A stretch of 61,223 bases of DNA from Fredinandcohnia humi (GTDB lineage: Bacteria; Bacillota; Bacilli; Bacillales; Bacillaceae_L): contig NZ_LMBW01000015.1 in the NCBI RefSeq assembly GCF_001439915.1, forward strand, positions 12,558 through 73,780. Reading direction: 5' to 3'. Positions 45,719 to 53,549 of this stretch are shown in pieces. Each line of letters begins with the position of its first letter. The first letter of the stretch is position 1. Under the pieces are notes generated by a model, which saw nothing but the letters and a program-made list of their open reading frames with translations, was not told the DNA's origin and made no database searches. The position numbers and the translations under genes are program-made.

Positions 45719-46414
45719 ATGTTCAATATTGAACTAAAGAATGTAGCGAAAAGCTACGGGGAAAATGAAGTTCTTCATGATATTAATCTATCGATTGAAC
45801 AAGGAAGCTTCACTGCTATCGTGGGACGAAGCGGGTGTGGAAAAAGCACACTGTTACGAATTATCGCGAAGTTAGAGGGAATTTCAAAAGGGGAATTGTC
45901 ATTTTCGGGGGAAGAAGCTAAGGAACCGAAGATCCGCGTTATGTTTCAAGATGATCGTTTAATTCCGTGGAAAAGTATTCTACAAAATATTAACCTTGGT
46001 GCGGTCAATAAAGAGGTCGCAAAAGAATCTCTTGAAAAAGTGGGATTGATTGATAAGAAAAATGATTGGCCTGACCAATTGTCCGGTGGACAAAAACAAC
46101 GAATTGCACTTGCACGTGCATTGGCAAGCAATCCTGATATTTTACTTTTTGATGAGCCGCTTGGTGCGCTTGATGCACTTACAAGGATTGAAATGCAAAA
46201 TTTAATTGAGGGACTTTGGCAGCAGCAGAAATTCACATCGCTACTTGTCACACATGATGTAACGGAAGCTGTCCGATTAGCGGAACGTGTCATTGTCATT
46301 GACAACGGGATGATCCAATTAGATCAGCCGATAGATCTACCAAGACCTCGTTTGCGTGACGAGAAATTTACGTATTATGAGAAAAAAATATTAGATCAAA
46401 TTTTAGGGGGATAA
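45719..46414 (+). CDS. ssuB: ABC transporter ATP-binding protein, sulfonate type
   Basis: An ATPase of 231 aa with Walker A GRSGCGKST, Q-loop VMFQDDRLIPWKSILQN, signature LSGGQKQRIALARALA, Walker B ILLFDEPLGALDALTR and the switch His in LLVTHDVTEAVRLAE. The DDRLIPWKSILQN segment is typical of the SsuB/TauB/NrtD group. ATG 45719 is chosen; an earlier in-frame ATG lies inside ssuC. It ends 2 nt before ssuA. Confidence 0.88.
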   Translation: MFNIELKNVAKSYGENEVLHDINLSIEQGSFTAIVGRSGCGKSTLLRIIAKLEGISKGELSFSGEEAKEPKIRVMFQDDRLIPWKSILQNINLGAVNKEVAKESLEKVGLIDKKNDWPDQLSGGQKQRIALARALASNPDILLFDEPLGALDALTRIEMQNLIEGLWQQQKFTSLLVTHDVTEAVRLAERVIVIDNGMIQLDQPIDLPRPRLRDEKFTYYEKKILDQILGG

Positions 46415-46416
46415 GC

Positions 46417-47430
46417 ATGAAAAAGTCATTAGTATTATTTATATCTGTTTTGTTTTTATTTGTTTTAGCTGCGTGTGGCAGCGATTCTAGCAGTGGAACC
46501 TCATCTAAAGGTAATTCAAGCGATGGCGAAAGTGTCAAAAAAGAAGTGATTAAAATTGGTTATCAAAGAGGGAATACATTAAATATTTTAAAAGAGCATG
46601 GTAACCTTGATGAAACATTAAGTAAAGCGGGTTATACAATTGAGTGGAAGGTGTTCCCCACTGGCACAGTATTACTAGAAGCATTAAATACGAATAATAT
46701 TGATTTTGGACATGCATCTGACGGTAACGCTGTATTCATGCAAGCTGGTGGTCACCCATTACATTATGTCGCTTCCGAAGCACCTTATCCAAAAGGCGTT
46801 GCATTGGTCGCGAAGGCTGATTCAGATATAAAAACAGTAGAAGATTTAAAAGGTAAAACAATTGGTGTAACAAAAGGTGGTAATCAGCACTACCTATTAT
46901 TAGTAGCCTTAGAAAAAGCGGGTATTGCTTTAGACGAAGTAGAAATTCGATTTTATAAAGATGCAGCTGAAGGTTTATCAGCTTTTACAACAGATCAGTT
47001 TGATGTATATGGCACATGGGATCCATATTTAGCAATCGTTGAGAATAAAGTAGAAACTCGTACGATTGTGAATGGTTCTGATTTAACTGAGAACCGTACA
47101 TTCTACTTTGCTTCAGAAGAGTTTTTAGCTAAGAAACAAGACATTATCAAAATAATTTTAGAGGAATTACAAAAGTCTAACCAATGGGCAAACGAAAATA
47201 AGCAGGAAATTTCTGAAATTCTATCGGCAGAATTAGGTTTAGAAATTGAGCCAATCCAGCAGGCAAATGACCGTCGTACATTTGGAGTTGAAAAAATAGA
47301 CGAAGCCATTATTACAAGTCAACAACAATTAGGAGATACGTTCTTTAAGGCTGGTTTACTAGAAACCCAAGTAAATGTTAAAGAAGCCACAAATGTAGAC
47401 GAAGCAATGATTCCAGACAACATCAAGTAA
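46417..47430 (+). CDS. ssuA: Sulfonate-type substrate-binding lipoprotein
   Basis: An extracytoplasmic binding protein anchored by a lipid. The 337 aa product has a signal peptide with lipobox LAAC (C20) followed by a Ser/Gly-rich linker. The mature part matches SsuA: IGYQRGNTLNILKEHGNLDE, the FPTGTVLLEALNTNNIDFGH segment, EDLKGKTIGVTKGGNQHYLL and VYGTWDPYLAIVE. Sulfonate or a related organosulfur compound is the likely ligand, but no desulfonating monooxygenase gene is nearby. Confidence 0.88.
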   Translation: MKKSLVLFISVLFLFVLAACGSDSSSGTSSKGNSSDGESVKKEVIKIGYQRGNTLNILKEHGNLDETLSKAGYTIEWKVFPTGTVLLEALNTNNIDFGHASDGNAVFMQAGGHPLHYVASEAPYPKGVALVAKADSDIKTVEDLKGKTIGVTKGGNQHYLLLVALEKAGIALDEVEIRFYKDAAEGLSAFTTDQFDVYGTWDPYLAIVENKVETRTIVNGSDLTENRTFYFASEEFLAKKQDIIKIILEELQKSNQWANENKQEISEILSAELGLEIEPIQQANDRRTFGVEKIDEAIITSQQQLGDTFFKAGLLETQVNVKEATNVDEAMIPDNIK

Positions 47431-47444
47431 TCGGAGGGTTTCAC

Positions 47445-47960
47445 ATGACAAAGGTAGTTGAAAATGCATTCTTAAGTTATGGCCATACAAATGCACCAGT
47501 AAAGGTTGAAGTATTTTTAAATCTAGCATGCCCTTACTGTGCGACGTTTTTTGAAATAGCGGATCAAGTTCTCGCTCCTTATATTGAAAGTGATCAAATT
47601 CAATATGTGATTAAACATTATGATAAACCTCGTGAAATGTTGTTGTATGGTACTTTAGTCAATTTGTTTTTTGACTATAATAAACCAGAACGCATTTATG
47701 AGATGATGAAAGAGTTATTTAGGAAACAGAGTGAATGGAGTGAGTCTGATAGTGACTCCATTAAAAGAATGCTAACGGAAGAGTTTGGATTAAAAGAAGA
47801 ACCAGATACAATTGATATTAGTTTAAAGATTACAGCTGAAGCAATTAAACGTCAGGTTAAAATGGTACCAACCGTTTTTATAAACGATAAAGAATTCCAA
47901 TTCCCTATTGAGCTTGATGCTCATGCATTAAAGGATGAAATTGAAAAGGCACTAGCATAG
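47445..47960 (+). CDS. DsbA-like thioredoxin-fold protein (cytoplasmic)
   Basis: A 171 aa protein with a thioredoxin fold and a DsbA-type helical insert. The active site is CPYC (C29-C32) in VFLNLACPYCATFF and the cis-proline loop is VPTVFINDKEF. There is no signal peptide or membrane segment, so it probably acts in the cytoplasm. It starts 14 nt after ssuA behind GGAGGG and belongs to the transporter operon. A role in reducing or handling a sulfur-containing substrate would fit, but is only an inference from position. Confidence 0.8.
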   Translation: MTKVVENAFLSYGHTNAPVKVEVFLNLACPYCATFFEIADQVLAPYIESDQIQYVIKHYDKPREMLLYGTLVNLFFDYNKPERIYEMMKELFRKQSEWSESDSDSIKRMLTEEFGLKEEPDTIDISLKITAEAIKRQVKMVPTVFINDKEFQFPIELDAHALKDEIEKALA

Positions 47961-47980
47961 GGTACATTAAAAATAATTTA

Positions 47981-48012
47981 AAGCCCTCAACCAATGATTG
48001 AGGGCATTTTTA
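47981..48012. terminator. Bidirectional terminator between the DsbA-like gene and the IclR gene
   Basis: GCCCTCAA (47983-47990) pairs with TTGAGGGC (47998-48005), with ATTTTTAT on one side and an A-rich flank on the other, so it can serve both converging genes. Confidence 0.85.
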
Positions 48013-48017
48013 TGGAA

Positions 48018-48824
48018 TTACACAAATCTCGAACTATTGGTAATGGCAACCGCTTGGCTGATCTTCTTACCGGTTTCTTGTAATAAGGGTAAAAATTCAT
48101 TACGAAGTACCTCTTCCGAAACTCGTCCAGCGTGAACGGAACAGTTAAAGGCAGCGAAAACTTTGTCAGTTCCATCCCGTAGTGGAACGGCAATGGAGCG
48201 GAGTCCCTCTTCTAATTGCTGGTCAACCCCACCCCAACCACGTTCCCGAACACCTTCTAAAATCTTGAGTAATTGTTCCTTATCCACAATTGTTTTGTCC
48301 GTATACTTTTCAAAATTGATAGACTCTAAATATTTTTCTAACTTTTCTTTTGGCAAGTTTGCAAGTAGAACGTGCCCCATGGATGTTGCATAAGCCGGTA
48401 GACGTGAACCAACATCTAAATTGATGGACATAATTCGTTTGGTGGAAACGCGCGCTACGTAAATAATATCTGTGCCATCTAAAATTGAGATAGAGCAAGA
48501 TTCCCCTGTTTGGTGAACAAATTCACGCATGAATGAATGAGCGATGCCCCAGCTATTATTAGATGATAGGTATGCATAACCAAGTGATAGTGTACGAGCT
48601 GTCAATGAGAATACACCATTGGCAGATTCGGCGAAACCAAGATGTTCAAGTGTCAGTAATATTCTGCGGGCGGTAGGTCTACTAAGCCCTGTAAGTTTCG
48701 AAACATCACTAATTGTGAGTGCTTGGCTTTTTTGTGAAAATGCTTGGATTACTTGGAGTCCACGATCTAATGATTGTATATAGTCTCCAGACTGTTTGAA
48801 ATTATCTGTTTTCTCTATTGACAA
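48018..48824 (-). CDS. IclR-family transcriptional regulator
   Basis: A 268 aa regulator with an N-terminal winged helix (SLDRGLQVIQAFSQKSQALT, then LTGLSRPTARRILLTLEHLG) and a C-terminal effector-binding domain (GHVLLANLPKEKLEKYL, RGWGGVDQQLEEGLRSIAVP). The family includes PcaR, PobR and CatR-type controllers of aromatic degradation. TTG 48824 is chosen because GAAGGGTGAT is well spaced for it; GTG 48833 is the alternative. It diverges from a decayed intradiol dioxygenase gene, so it was probably its regulator. Palindromes in the shared promoter region are candidate operators. Confidence 0.88.
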   Translation of the reverse strand: MSIEKTDNFKQSGDYIQSLDRGLQVIQAFSQKSQALTISDVSKLTGLSRPTARRILLTLEHLGFAESANGVFSLTARTLSLGYAYLSSNNSWGIAHSFMREFVHQTGESCSISILDGTDIIYVARVSTKRIMSINLDVGSRLPAYATSMGHVLLANLPKEKLEKYLESINFEKYTDKTIVDKEQLLKILEGVRERGWGGVDQQLEEGLRSIAVPLRDGTDKVFAAFNCSVHAGRVSEEVLRNEFLPLLQETGKKISQAVAITNSSRFV

Positions 48825-48852
48825 GGATATCACCCTTCATGTTAAAATGAGG

Positions 48853-48891
48853 TTGTACGAATAAATGATTATTGTACGTATACCGTACAAT
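48853..48891. promoter_or_regulatory. Candidate IclR operator
   Basis: ATTGTACG-TATAC-CGTACAAT (48871-48891) is a perfect 8 bp inverted repeat. A further half site TTGTACG lies at 48853-48859, 19 bp upstream. It lies 29-47 bp from the start of the IclR gene in the divergent intergenic region. Binding by this regulator is inferred from position. Confidence 0.6.
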
Positions 48892-48940
48892 AACAAAAGA
48901 AATATTGCAAGAGGTTTAGATGATGTTTTTATTTTTTGCG

Positions 48941-48960
48941 TGCAAATGAATGCGTTTGCA
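48941..48960. promoter_or_regulatory. Inverted repeat, possible catabolite-repression (cre-like) site
   Basis: TGCAAATGAATGCGTTTGCA: the ends TGCAAA/TTTGCA are inverted repeats. The inner TGAATGCGTTTGCA is close to the CcpA cre consensus (one position off the loose pattern TGNAANCGNNNNCA). It lies between the IclR operator and the decayed dioxygenase gene. Confidence 0.35.
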
Positions 48961-49010
48961 TGATTGGGATGGATTGGGACCTTCAAACAACACTTGAGGG
49001 GGAAATGAAT

Positions 49011-49452
49011 ATGACAAAAGTAGATGTGAAAAACGCAAGAGTATTAGAGGCATATGAAGGGTTCGTAAAGCATTTAAAAGCATTTTTAGACGAGCAGCAG
49101 TTTAATCATGAAGAATAAATATACAAACTTTGTTAATTGGGCAGATCGACTAGGGGGAAGTGGAGAAATTCCGTTGTTCTTAGATGTTTTTGTAGAAACG
49201 CATGTTTTGGAAGCAAAATATAAAAATGCTCTCGGTACAGAGCCTTCTCTACTTGGACCTTACTATGAAGAAAACTCACCATTACTAGAAGGGTCAAGCG
49301 TGGTTATCCCGCAATGACCAGATGAGCCGGGAGATAAATTGAAGTTCTACGGTAATGTAAGTTCCGTAAATGGTCCAATTGGAAAAACCAAGGTCGAGTG
49401 GTGGCAGGATGATGCGGATGGACTATACTCGAACTATGATTCTACCGCGCCA
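49011..49452 (+). pseudogene. Intradiol ring-cleavage dioxygenase remnant (catechol/hydroxyquinol type)
   Basis: Reads MTKVDVKNARVLEAYEGFVK in one frame to about 49118, then shifts frame to NWADRLGGSGEIPLFLDVFV and TEPSLLGPYYEENSPLLEG. It then meets an in-frame TGA (49315-49317) and continues as PDEPGDKLKFYGNVSSVNGP and VEWWQDDADGLYSNYDSTAP. GPYYEENSPLLEG and WWQDDADGLY are intradiol dioxygenase hallmarks. It ends abruptly at about 49452, where muconate cycloisomerase sequence begins. The iron-binding C-terminal half is missing, so it is non-functional. The ribosome binding site GAGGGGG before 49011 survives. Confidence 0.85.
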
Positions 49453-50097
49453 TAATATCTTCAAATTGAAAATCGGAAAAGGCGATCCGTTTAAAAATGT
49501 AGAGCATGTTCGGCAGATTAAACAAGCAGTTGGAGACGAGGCGCGCATTACAGTCGATGTTAACCAAGCTTGGGATGAAGATACGGCAAATTATTGTATC
49601 GCTGCTTTAGAAGATGGTGGCGTTTCGATGGTGGAACAACCGCTTCCAACATGGAACTTGGAAGGTATGTCTAGACTTACAGCTAAATTTAACGTTCCAA
49701 TTATGGCAGACGAGGCAGCGAATAGCATACAAGATGTGTTCCAAATTTCGAAACACCGTGCAGGAAATTCCATTGCATTAAAGCCTTGTAAAGCAGGAGG
49801 ATTAACACAAACAAAGAAAGTGGCAGGCATAGCAGAAGCGGCAGGAATTGGCTTGTATGGCGGGACGATGATTGAATCTAGCTTAGGAACAGAGGAACAG
49901 CAATTTGTGCGCAACTATATGCAACGATTCCAGAGCTAAAATTCGGTACAGAAATATTTGGTCCATTATTGTTTAAAGATGACCTTACTTTAGAACCTAT
50001 TAAATTTGAAAACTTTGAAATCATCATACCGAATGGTCCAGGTTTCGGTGTAGAAATTGATCGTGAAAAAGTGAAGCATTATACAAGAAGCCTTTAG
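49448..50097 (+). pseudogene. Muconate cycloisomerase remnant (enolase superfamily)
   Basis: Sequence begins in mid-protein with RHNIFKLKIGKGDPFKNVEH, then ITVDVNQAWDEDTANYCIAA, VEQPLPTWNLEGMSRL, IMADEAANSIQDVF and LKPCKAGGLTQTKKVAGIAE: the lysine of KLKIG and metal ligands D (DVNQ), E (VEQP) and D (ADEA) of muconate-lactonizing enzymes. The N-terminal third is absent. Near 49890 the frame shifts, and the C-terminus continues as YATIPELKFGTEIFGPLLF to a stop at 50097. It is truncated and frameshifted, so a pseudogene. Confidence 0.85.
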
Positions 50098-50112
50098 GGG
50101 AGGGGTAATGAG

Positions 50113-51306
50113 ATGAAAAATGTAGTAATCGTCGATGCCGTACGTACGGCAATAGGAAAGCTTGGAGGCAGCATAGGCAACGAATCAGCTGATTTTCTTG
50201 GAGCACATGTAATAGAGGAATTGATACAGAGAACAAACTTGGAAAAAGACGCTGTGGAAGAAGTCATTTTAGGGCAAGCCAAACAAAGTGCTGATGCATC
50301 AAACTTAGCAAGGGTTGCGATGCTTCGTGCAGGAATACCTGTCGAAGTTCCTGGGTATACCATTCATCGACAATGCGGGTCAGGTGTGCAAGCAGTAAAT
50401 TCCGCCATGCAACAAATCCAAACAGGATTAAGTGATATTATCATTGCTGGAGGAGCAGAATCGATGAGTACTGCTCCGTACTATGTAAATCGTGTCCGTT
50501 TTGGCACAAAATCCGGAGATGTTTCATTGAAGGATCCGAATACGGCAAGTCAACCCGGTTCCCAGCCAAGAGAGATTTATGGTGACTTGAATATGGGGAT
50601 TACTGCTGAAAATATAGCAGAGAAGTATGGAATTTCACGAGAATCACAAGATGAATTCGCATTAGGTAGTCAGGGAAAGGCGAAAAATGCTATAGAAAAA
50701 GGCTATTTTAAAAAAGAGATTACACCCTATCAAGTGAAAACTCGTAAAGGAAACGTAGCGTTTGAGGTTGATGAGCATCCAAGGGAAACCACATTGGAAA
50801 AGTTAGCATCACTAAAGCCGGTATTTAAAGAAGGTGGCACGGTAACAGCTGGAAACGCGAGTGGTCGTAATGATGGTGCAGCAGCGTTATTAGTAATGTC
50901 CGAAGATGAGGCATCGAAACGTGGGTATAAGCCAAAAGCAAGAATCATCGCCCAAGCTTCCGTAGGGTGTTCCCCGGAGTTGATGGGAATGGGACCTGTA
51001 TATGCGATGCAAAAGGCATTGAAGCAAACTAACTTGTCAGTAGCAGATCTCGATGTCGTGGAATTAAACGAAGCATTTGCATCGCAAGCAATTGCTTGTG
51101 TGAACATGCTAGGTCTGGATTATAGTAAGGTGAATCCGAATGGAGGAGCCATTGCTATGGGCCATCCGATTGGAGCAACAGGTGCAATACTTTTGACGAA
51201 ATTAGTATATGAGCTTGAACGCACTGGTAAGAAATATGGAGCGGTGACGCTATGTATTGCTGGCGGAATGGGAATCGCAACGATTATTGAAAATATGCAG
51301 GTTTAA
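50113..51306 (+). CDS. Thiolase (acetyl-CoA acetyltransferase / beta-ketoadipyl-CoA thiolase type)
   Basis: An intact 397 aa thiolase with the nucleophilic cysteine C88 in HRQCGSGVQAVNSAMQ, the NEAFA motif (VVELNEAFASQAIACVNM), catalytic His in GGAIAMGHPIGATGA and the second Cys in CIAGGMG. Sequence alone cannot separate acetoacetyl-CoA from 3-oxoadipyl-CoA thiolase. Lying 16 nt after the muconate cycloisomerase remnant, it may be the surviving last step of a beta-ketoadipate pathway, or may serve another CoA pathway. Confidence 0.9.
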   Translation: MKNVVIVDAVRTAIGKLGGSIGNESADFLGAHVIEELIQRTNLEKDAVEEVILGQAKQSADASNLARVAMLRAGIPVEVPGYTIHRQCGSGVQAVNSAMQQIQTGLSDIIIAGGAESMSTAPYYVNRVRFGTKSGDVSLKDPNTASQPGSQPREIYGDLNMGITAENIAEKYGISRESQDEFALGSQGKAKNAIEKGYFKKEITPYQVKTRKGNVAFEVDEHPRETTLEKLASLKPVFKEGGTVTAGNASGRNDGAAALLVMSEDEASKRGYKPKARIIAQASVGCSPELMGMGPVYAMQKALKQTNLSVADLDVVELNEAFASQAIACVNMLGLDYSKVNPNGGAIAMGHPIGATGAILLTKLVYELERTGKKYGAVTLCIAGGMGIATIIENMQV

Positions 51307-51318
51307 CTTATGTTTTTT

Positions 51319-51357
51319 AAAAAGCGGATGTAGTATCCAACCTACATCCGCTTTTAG
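51319..51357. terminator. Bidirectional terminator between the thiolase and response-regulator genes
   Basis: AAAGCGGATGTAG-TATCCAAC-CTACATCCGCTTT, a perfect 13 bp stem with A/T-rich flanks, serving converging genes. Confidence 0.9.
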
Positions 51358-51995
51358 TCTACTAATTTATTTTTTACTGCATAAAGAGCTGCTTGTGTTC
51401 GGTCTGTCAATTCGAGCTTACTCAGAAGATTTGATACATGCGTTTTGACTGTTTTTTCGGTGATAAATAGTGAACTAGCAATTTCTTTGTTGCTTTTTCC
51501 TTTGGCAATTTCCTTTAAGACATCTACCTCTCTATTTGTTAATTCCTCTATTGCATGTTTCTCCTGGTTTCGATTATTGGATAAATTGGCCAGTAGATGT
51601 GAGGTTGCTGTTGGATGGAGCTGATTTTCACCGTTCATTATTTTTTTGATGGATGTGACAAGATCATCAGGCTCAATGTCCTTTAATTGGTAGCCGGAAG
51701 CTCCTGCTTCTAGAGCAGGGATGACATGATCTTGATCAGAAAAGCTAGTTAGCATCATAATTTTTATTGCAGGTAGTTCCTTTTTGATGATCCTTGTTGC
51801 TTCAATCCCGTCCATTTTTGGCATCATCAGGTCCATTAAGATGAGATCTGGGTTTAAGGATTTTGCCAATTCAATCGCTTCGATTCCGTTCGCGGCTTCC
51901 CCGACTATTTCTAGACCTTTTTGTGTTCGGAGAAAAAAGACAAGGCCGCGTCTAACGACATGGTGGTCATCAACAACTACTATTTTTATACTCAC
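51354..51995 (-). CDS. LuxR/NarL-family response regulator
   Basis: A 213 aa two-component regulator. The receiver domain has acidic DD (9-10), phospho-acceptor D55 in LILMDLMMPKMDGIEA, T/S in MLTSFSDQD and the conserved K in YQLKDIEPDDL. The C-terminal LuxR helix-turn-helix is LTNREVDVLKEIAKGKSNKE followed by ITEKTVKTHVSNLLSKLELT. It is 10 nt downstream of the sensor kinase, so cotranscribed with it. Targets are unknown. Confidence 0.92.
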   Translation of the reverse strand: MSIKIVVVDDHHVVRRGLVFFLRTQKGLEIVGEAANGIEAIELAKSLNPDLILMDLMMPKMDGIEATRIIKKELPAIKIMMLTSFSDQDHVIPALEAGASGYQLKDIEPDDLVTSIKKIMNGENQLHPTATSHLLANLSNNRNQEKHAIEELTNREVDVLKEIAKGKSNKEIASSLFITEKTVKTHVSNLLSKLELTDRTQAALYAVKNKLVD

Positions 51996-52005
51996 TCTAA
52001 TCCCC

Positions 52006-53124
52006 CTAAAACGGAATATGAATCTCTATTTCTGTTCCACTTCCCGGTTTACTTTGTAAAAGAAAAGTCCCGTTCAAGCTTACTGTCCGTGATTTCATGT
52101 TTCGCAATCCCAACGATGGTATTTTTAGGTTTTCTTCATAATGGAAGCCGCAGCCCATATCCCTTATGGTCATTCTCACTTCATCTTCAGAAGCTAGAAA
52201 ATGTAAAATGACTTCTGTGGTCTGGGAATGCTTTTTACAATTTGCTAGGGCTTCCTGTCCGATGCGCCACAGGGCTTCCTCTACTTTTCCAGGAATAGTT
52301 GCTGCACCCGTAACTTTGGTCTCGATGGATAGACCTAGCATTTCGGCAAAGCTTCGTAGGGCGCTAACAATTCCGTTTTCTAGACCTGAAGGCCGCAGTT
52401 GCCAGATTAAGGCTCTCATTTCCCCAAGTGCCTCTTGAGCCATGTCTTGCATATAGGTGAACGTTTGTTGGACATCGTTGCTTTCAGTCATTTCAACCCC
52501 AGCCCTAGCAGTCAGGCTTAGGGAAAATAGGAGCTGATTAACCGAGTCGTGAAGATCTCGTGCCAAACGATTTCGTTCAGCAACAAGTGCTGTCTCTTGT
52601 TCACGTTGAGTCAGCTTGATACGTTTCAATGCGGTTCCGATTTGATAGGCAACGGCTTCAAGCAAGGCAAGTTCATTTTTTTCAAAATGAGTTTTATGTG
52701 GTGCTCCCACATTCAAGATCCCAAATCGTTCGTCCCCAGCACGGAGCGGGACAGTCGCGTGATGTGTCAAGCCACATGTATCTCCAGCTTTTTCCTCGAG
52801 GGCATCTTCAATTCTTTTACACTCAATAATATTTGTGGCCTTATTGAGTTGGTGATTGTTGTACTTATTGACACACCAGCAGTTGCCATGGCACATCCGT
52901 TGCTTTTGGTTACTTGCTAATGCAGGGGGAAGTGCTTCGTCAGCGATAAGATGGTGTTTACCATTCTCGTCTATTAAAAATATCCAACCGGTATGCAGAC
53001 CTGTTACCTGAAGGAGCTTATTTAAAACATAGGATAATACGTTTCTTGTGTCTGTTCCCTCATTTAACAGTTCAGCGATTTCCTTTAAAATGCTGATTTC
53101 CTCGAATCGATCCCGTGCGGACAT
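52006..53124 (-). CDS. GAF-domain sensor histidine kinase (HisKA_3 type)
   Basis: A 372 aa soluble kinase with no membrane segment. The GAF domain (about 18-165) holds five cysteines: C78, C82 and C84 in RMCHGNCWCVNKY, C102 in NIIECKRIED, and C117 in DTCGLTHHATVPL. The dimerisation region has phosphoacceptor H192 in ARDLHDSVNQLLFSLS and the HATPase_c domain has EALANCKKHSQ, DMGCGFHYE and GLGLRNM-like SLGLRNMKSR. ATG 53124 is chosen for its GGGGGGAA site over 53157. The cysteine pattern recalls Fe-S or redox-sensing kinases such as AirS; that link is inference. Confidence 0.88.
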   Translation of the reverse strand: MSARDRFEEISILKEIAELLNEGTDTRNVLSYVLNKLLQVTGLHTGWIFLIDENGKHHLIADEALPPALASNQKQRMCHGNCWCVNKYNNHQLNKATNIIECKRIEDALEEKAGDTCGLTHHATVPLRAGDERFGILNVGAPHKTHFEKNELALLEAVAYQIGTALKRIKLTQREQETALVAERNRLARDLHDSVNQLLFSLSLTARAGVEMTESNDVQQTFTYMQDMAQEALGEMRALIWQLRPSGLENGIVSALRSFAEMLGLSIETKVTGAATIPGKVEEALWRIGQEALANCKKHSQTTEVILHFLASEDEVRMTIRDMGCGFHYEENLKIPSLGLRNMKSRTVSLNGTFLLQSKPGSGTEIEIHIPF

Positions 53125-53202
53125 GAAATTCCCCCCAGCAGTATTTTCTGCTTTCATTATAGCCCATTTACAATATTCAGACTTTATATTTCTTGATGGA
53201 AC

Positions 53203-53535
53203 TCAATTTTTCTGTAAAAACTCAAGTATTTCTTTAGTAGGTCCTTCGTAGAAGACGGTCTGCCAACCATTATCTAGTTTATAGGGGCCTTCGACTTTTC
53301 GAAGACCCGTAAGCTTAGTCATTATCTTATCAAGATTACTTACTTCAAAGCAGATATGGGCATTTAACGTACGACCAGCTATTAACTCAACTCTAGAATC
53401 ATCAAGGGTCAAAAACACCATTTCTTCCTCCATGAACCTAAGCCGTTTTTCTTCTTGAAAACCTAAATGGTTTTTATAAAAATCGACAGAGTCCTCAAGA
53501 TTACCTACTTCAATTCCATAATGATGAAATTTCAT
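53203..53535 (-). CDS. VOC-family (glyoxalase/bleomycin-resistance-like) protein
   Basis: A 110 aa single-module VOC protein: FHHYGIEVGNLEDSVDFYKN at the start, then VELIAGRTLNAHICFEVSN and VFYEGPTKEILEFLQ. The His (H4 or H5), the His in AHICFEV and the final Glu would be metal ligands. The function (lyase, isomerase or binding protein) cannot be told from sequence. It is 14 nt after the QueA-like gene and likely in the same operon. Confidence 0.85.
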   Translation of the reverse strand: MKFHHYGIEVGNLEDSVDFYKNHLGFQEEKRLRFMEEEMVFLTLDDSRVELIAGRTLNAHICFEVSNLDKIMTKLTGLRKVEGPYKLDNGWQTVFYEGPTKEILEFLQKN

Positions 53536-53549
53536 AGCAGTCCTCCAAA

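Noticed and set aside
49370-49939. Intact gene for a short enolase-superfamily protein
   Set aside because: Its first 26 codons are out-of-frame dioxygenase sequence, the N-terminal domain is missing and the true C-terminus continues in another frame to 50097. It is a pseudogene.
51784-52438. Open frames antisense to the response regulator and sensor kinase
   Set aside because: They are codon-usage shadows of clear conserved genes on the opposite strand.
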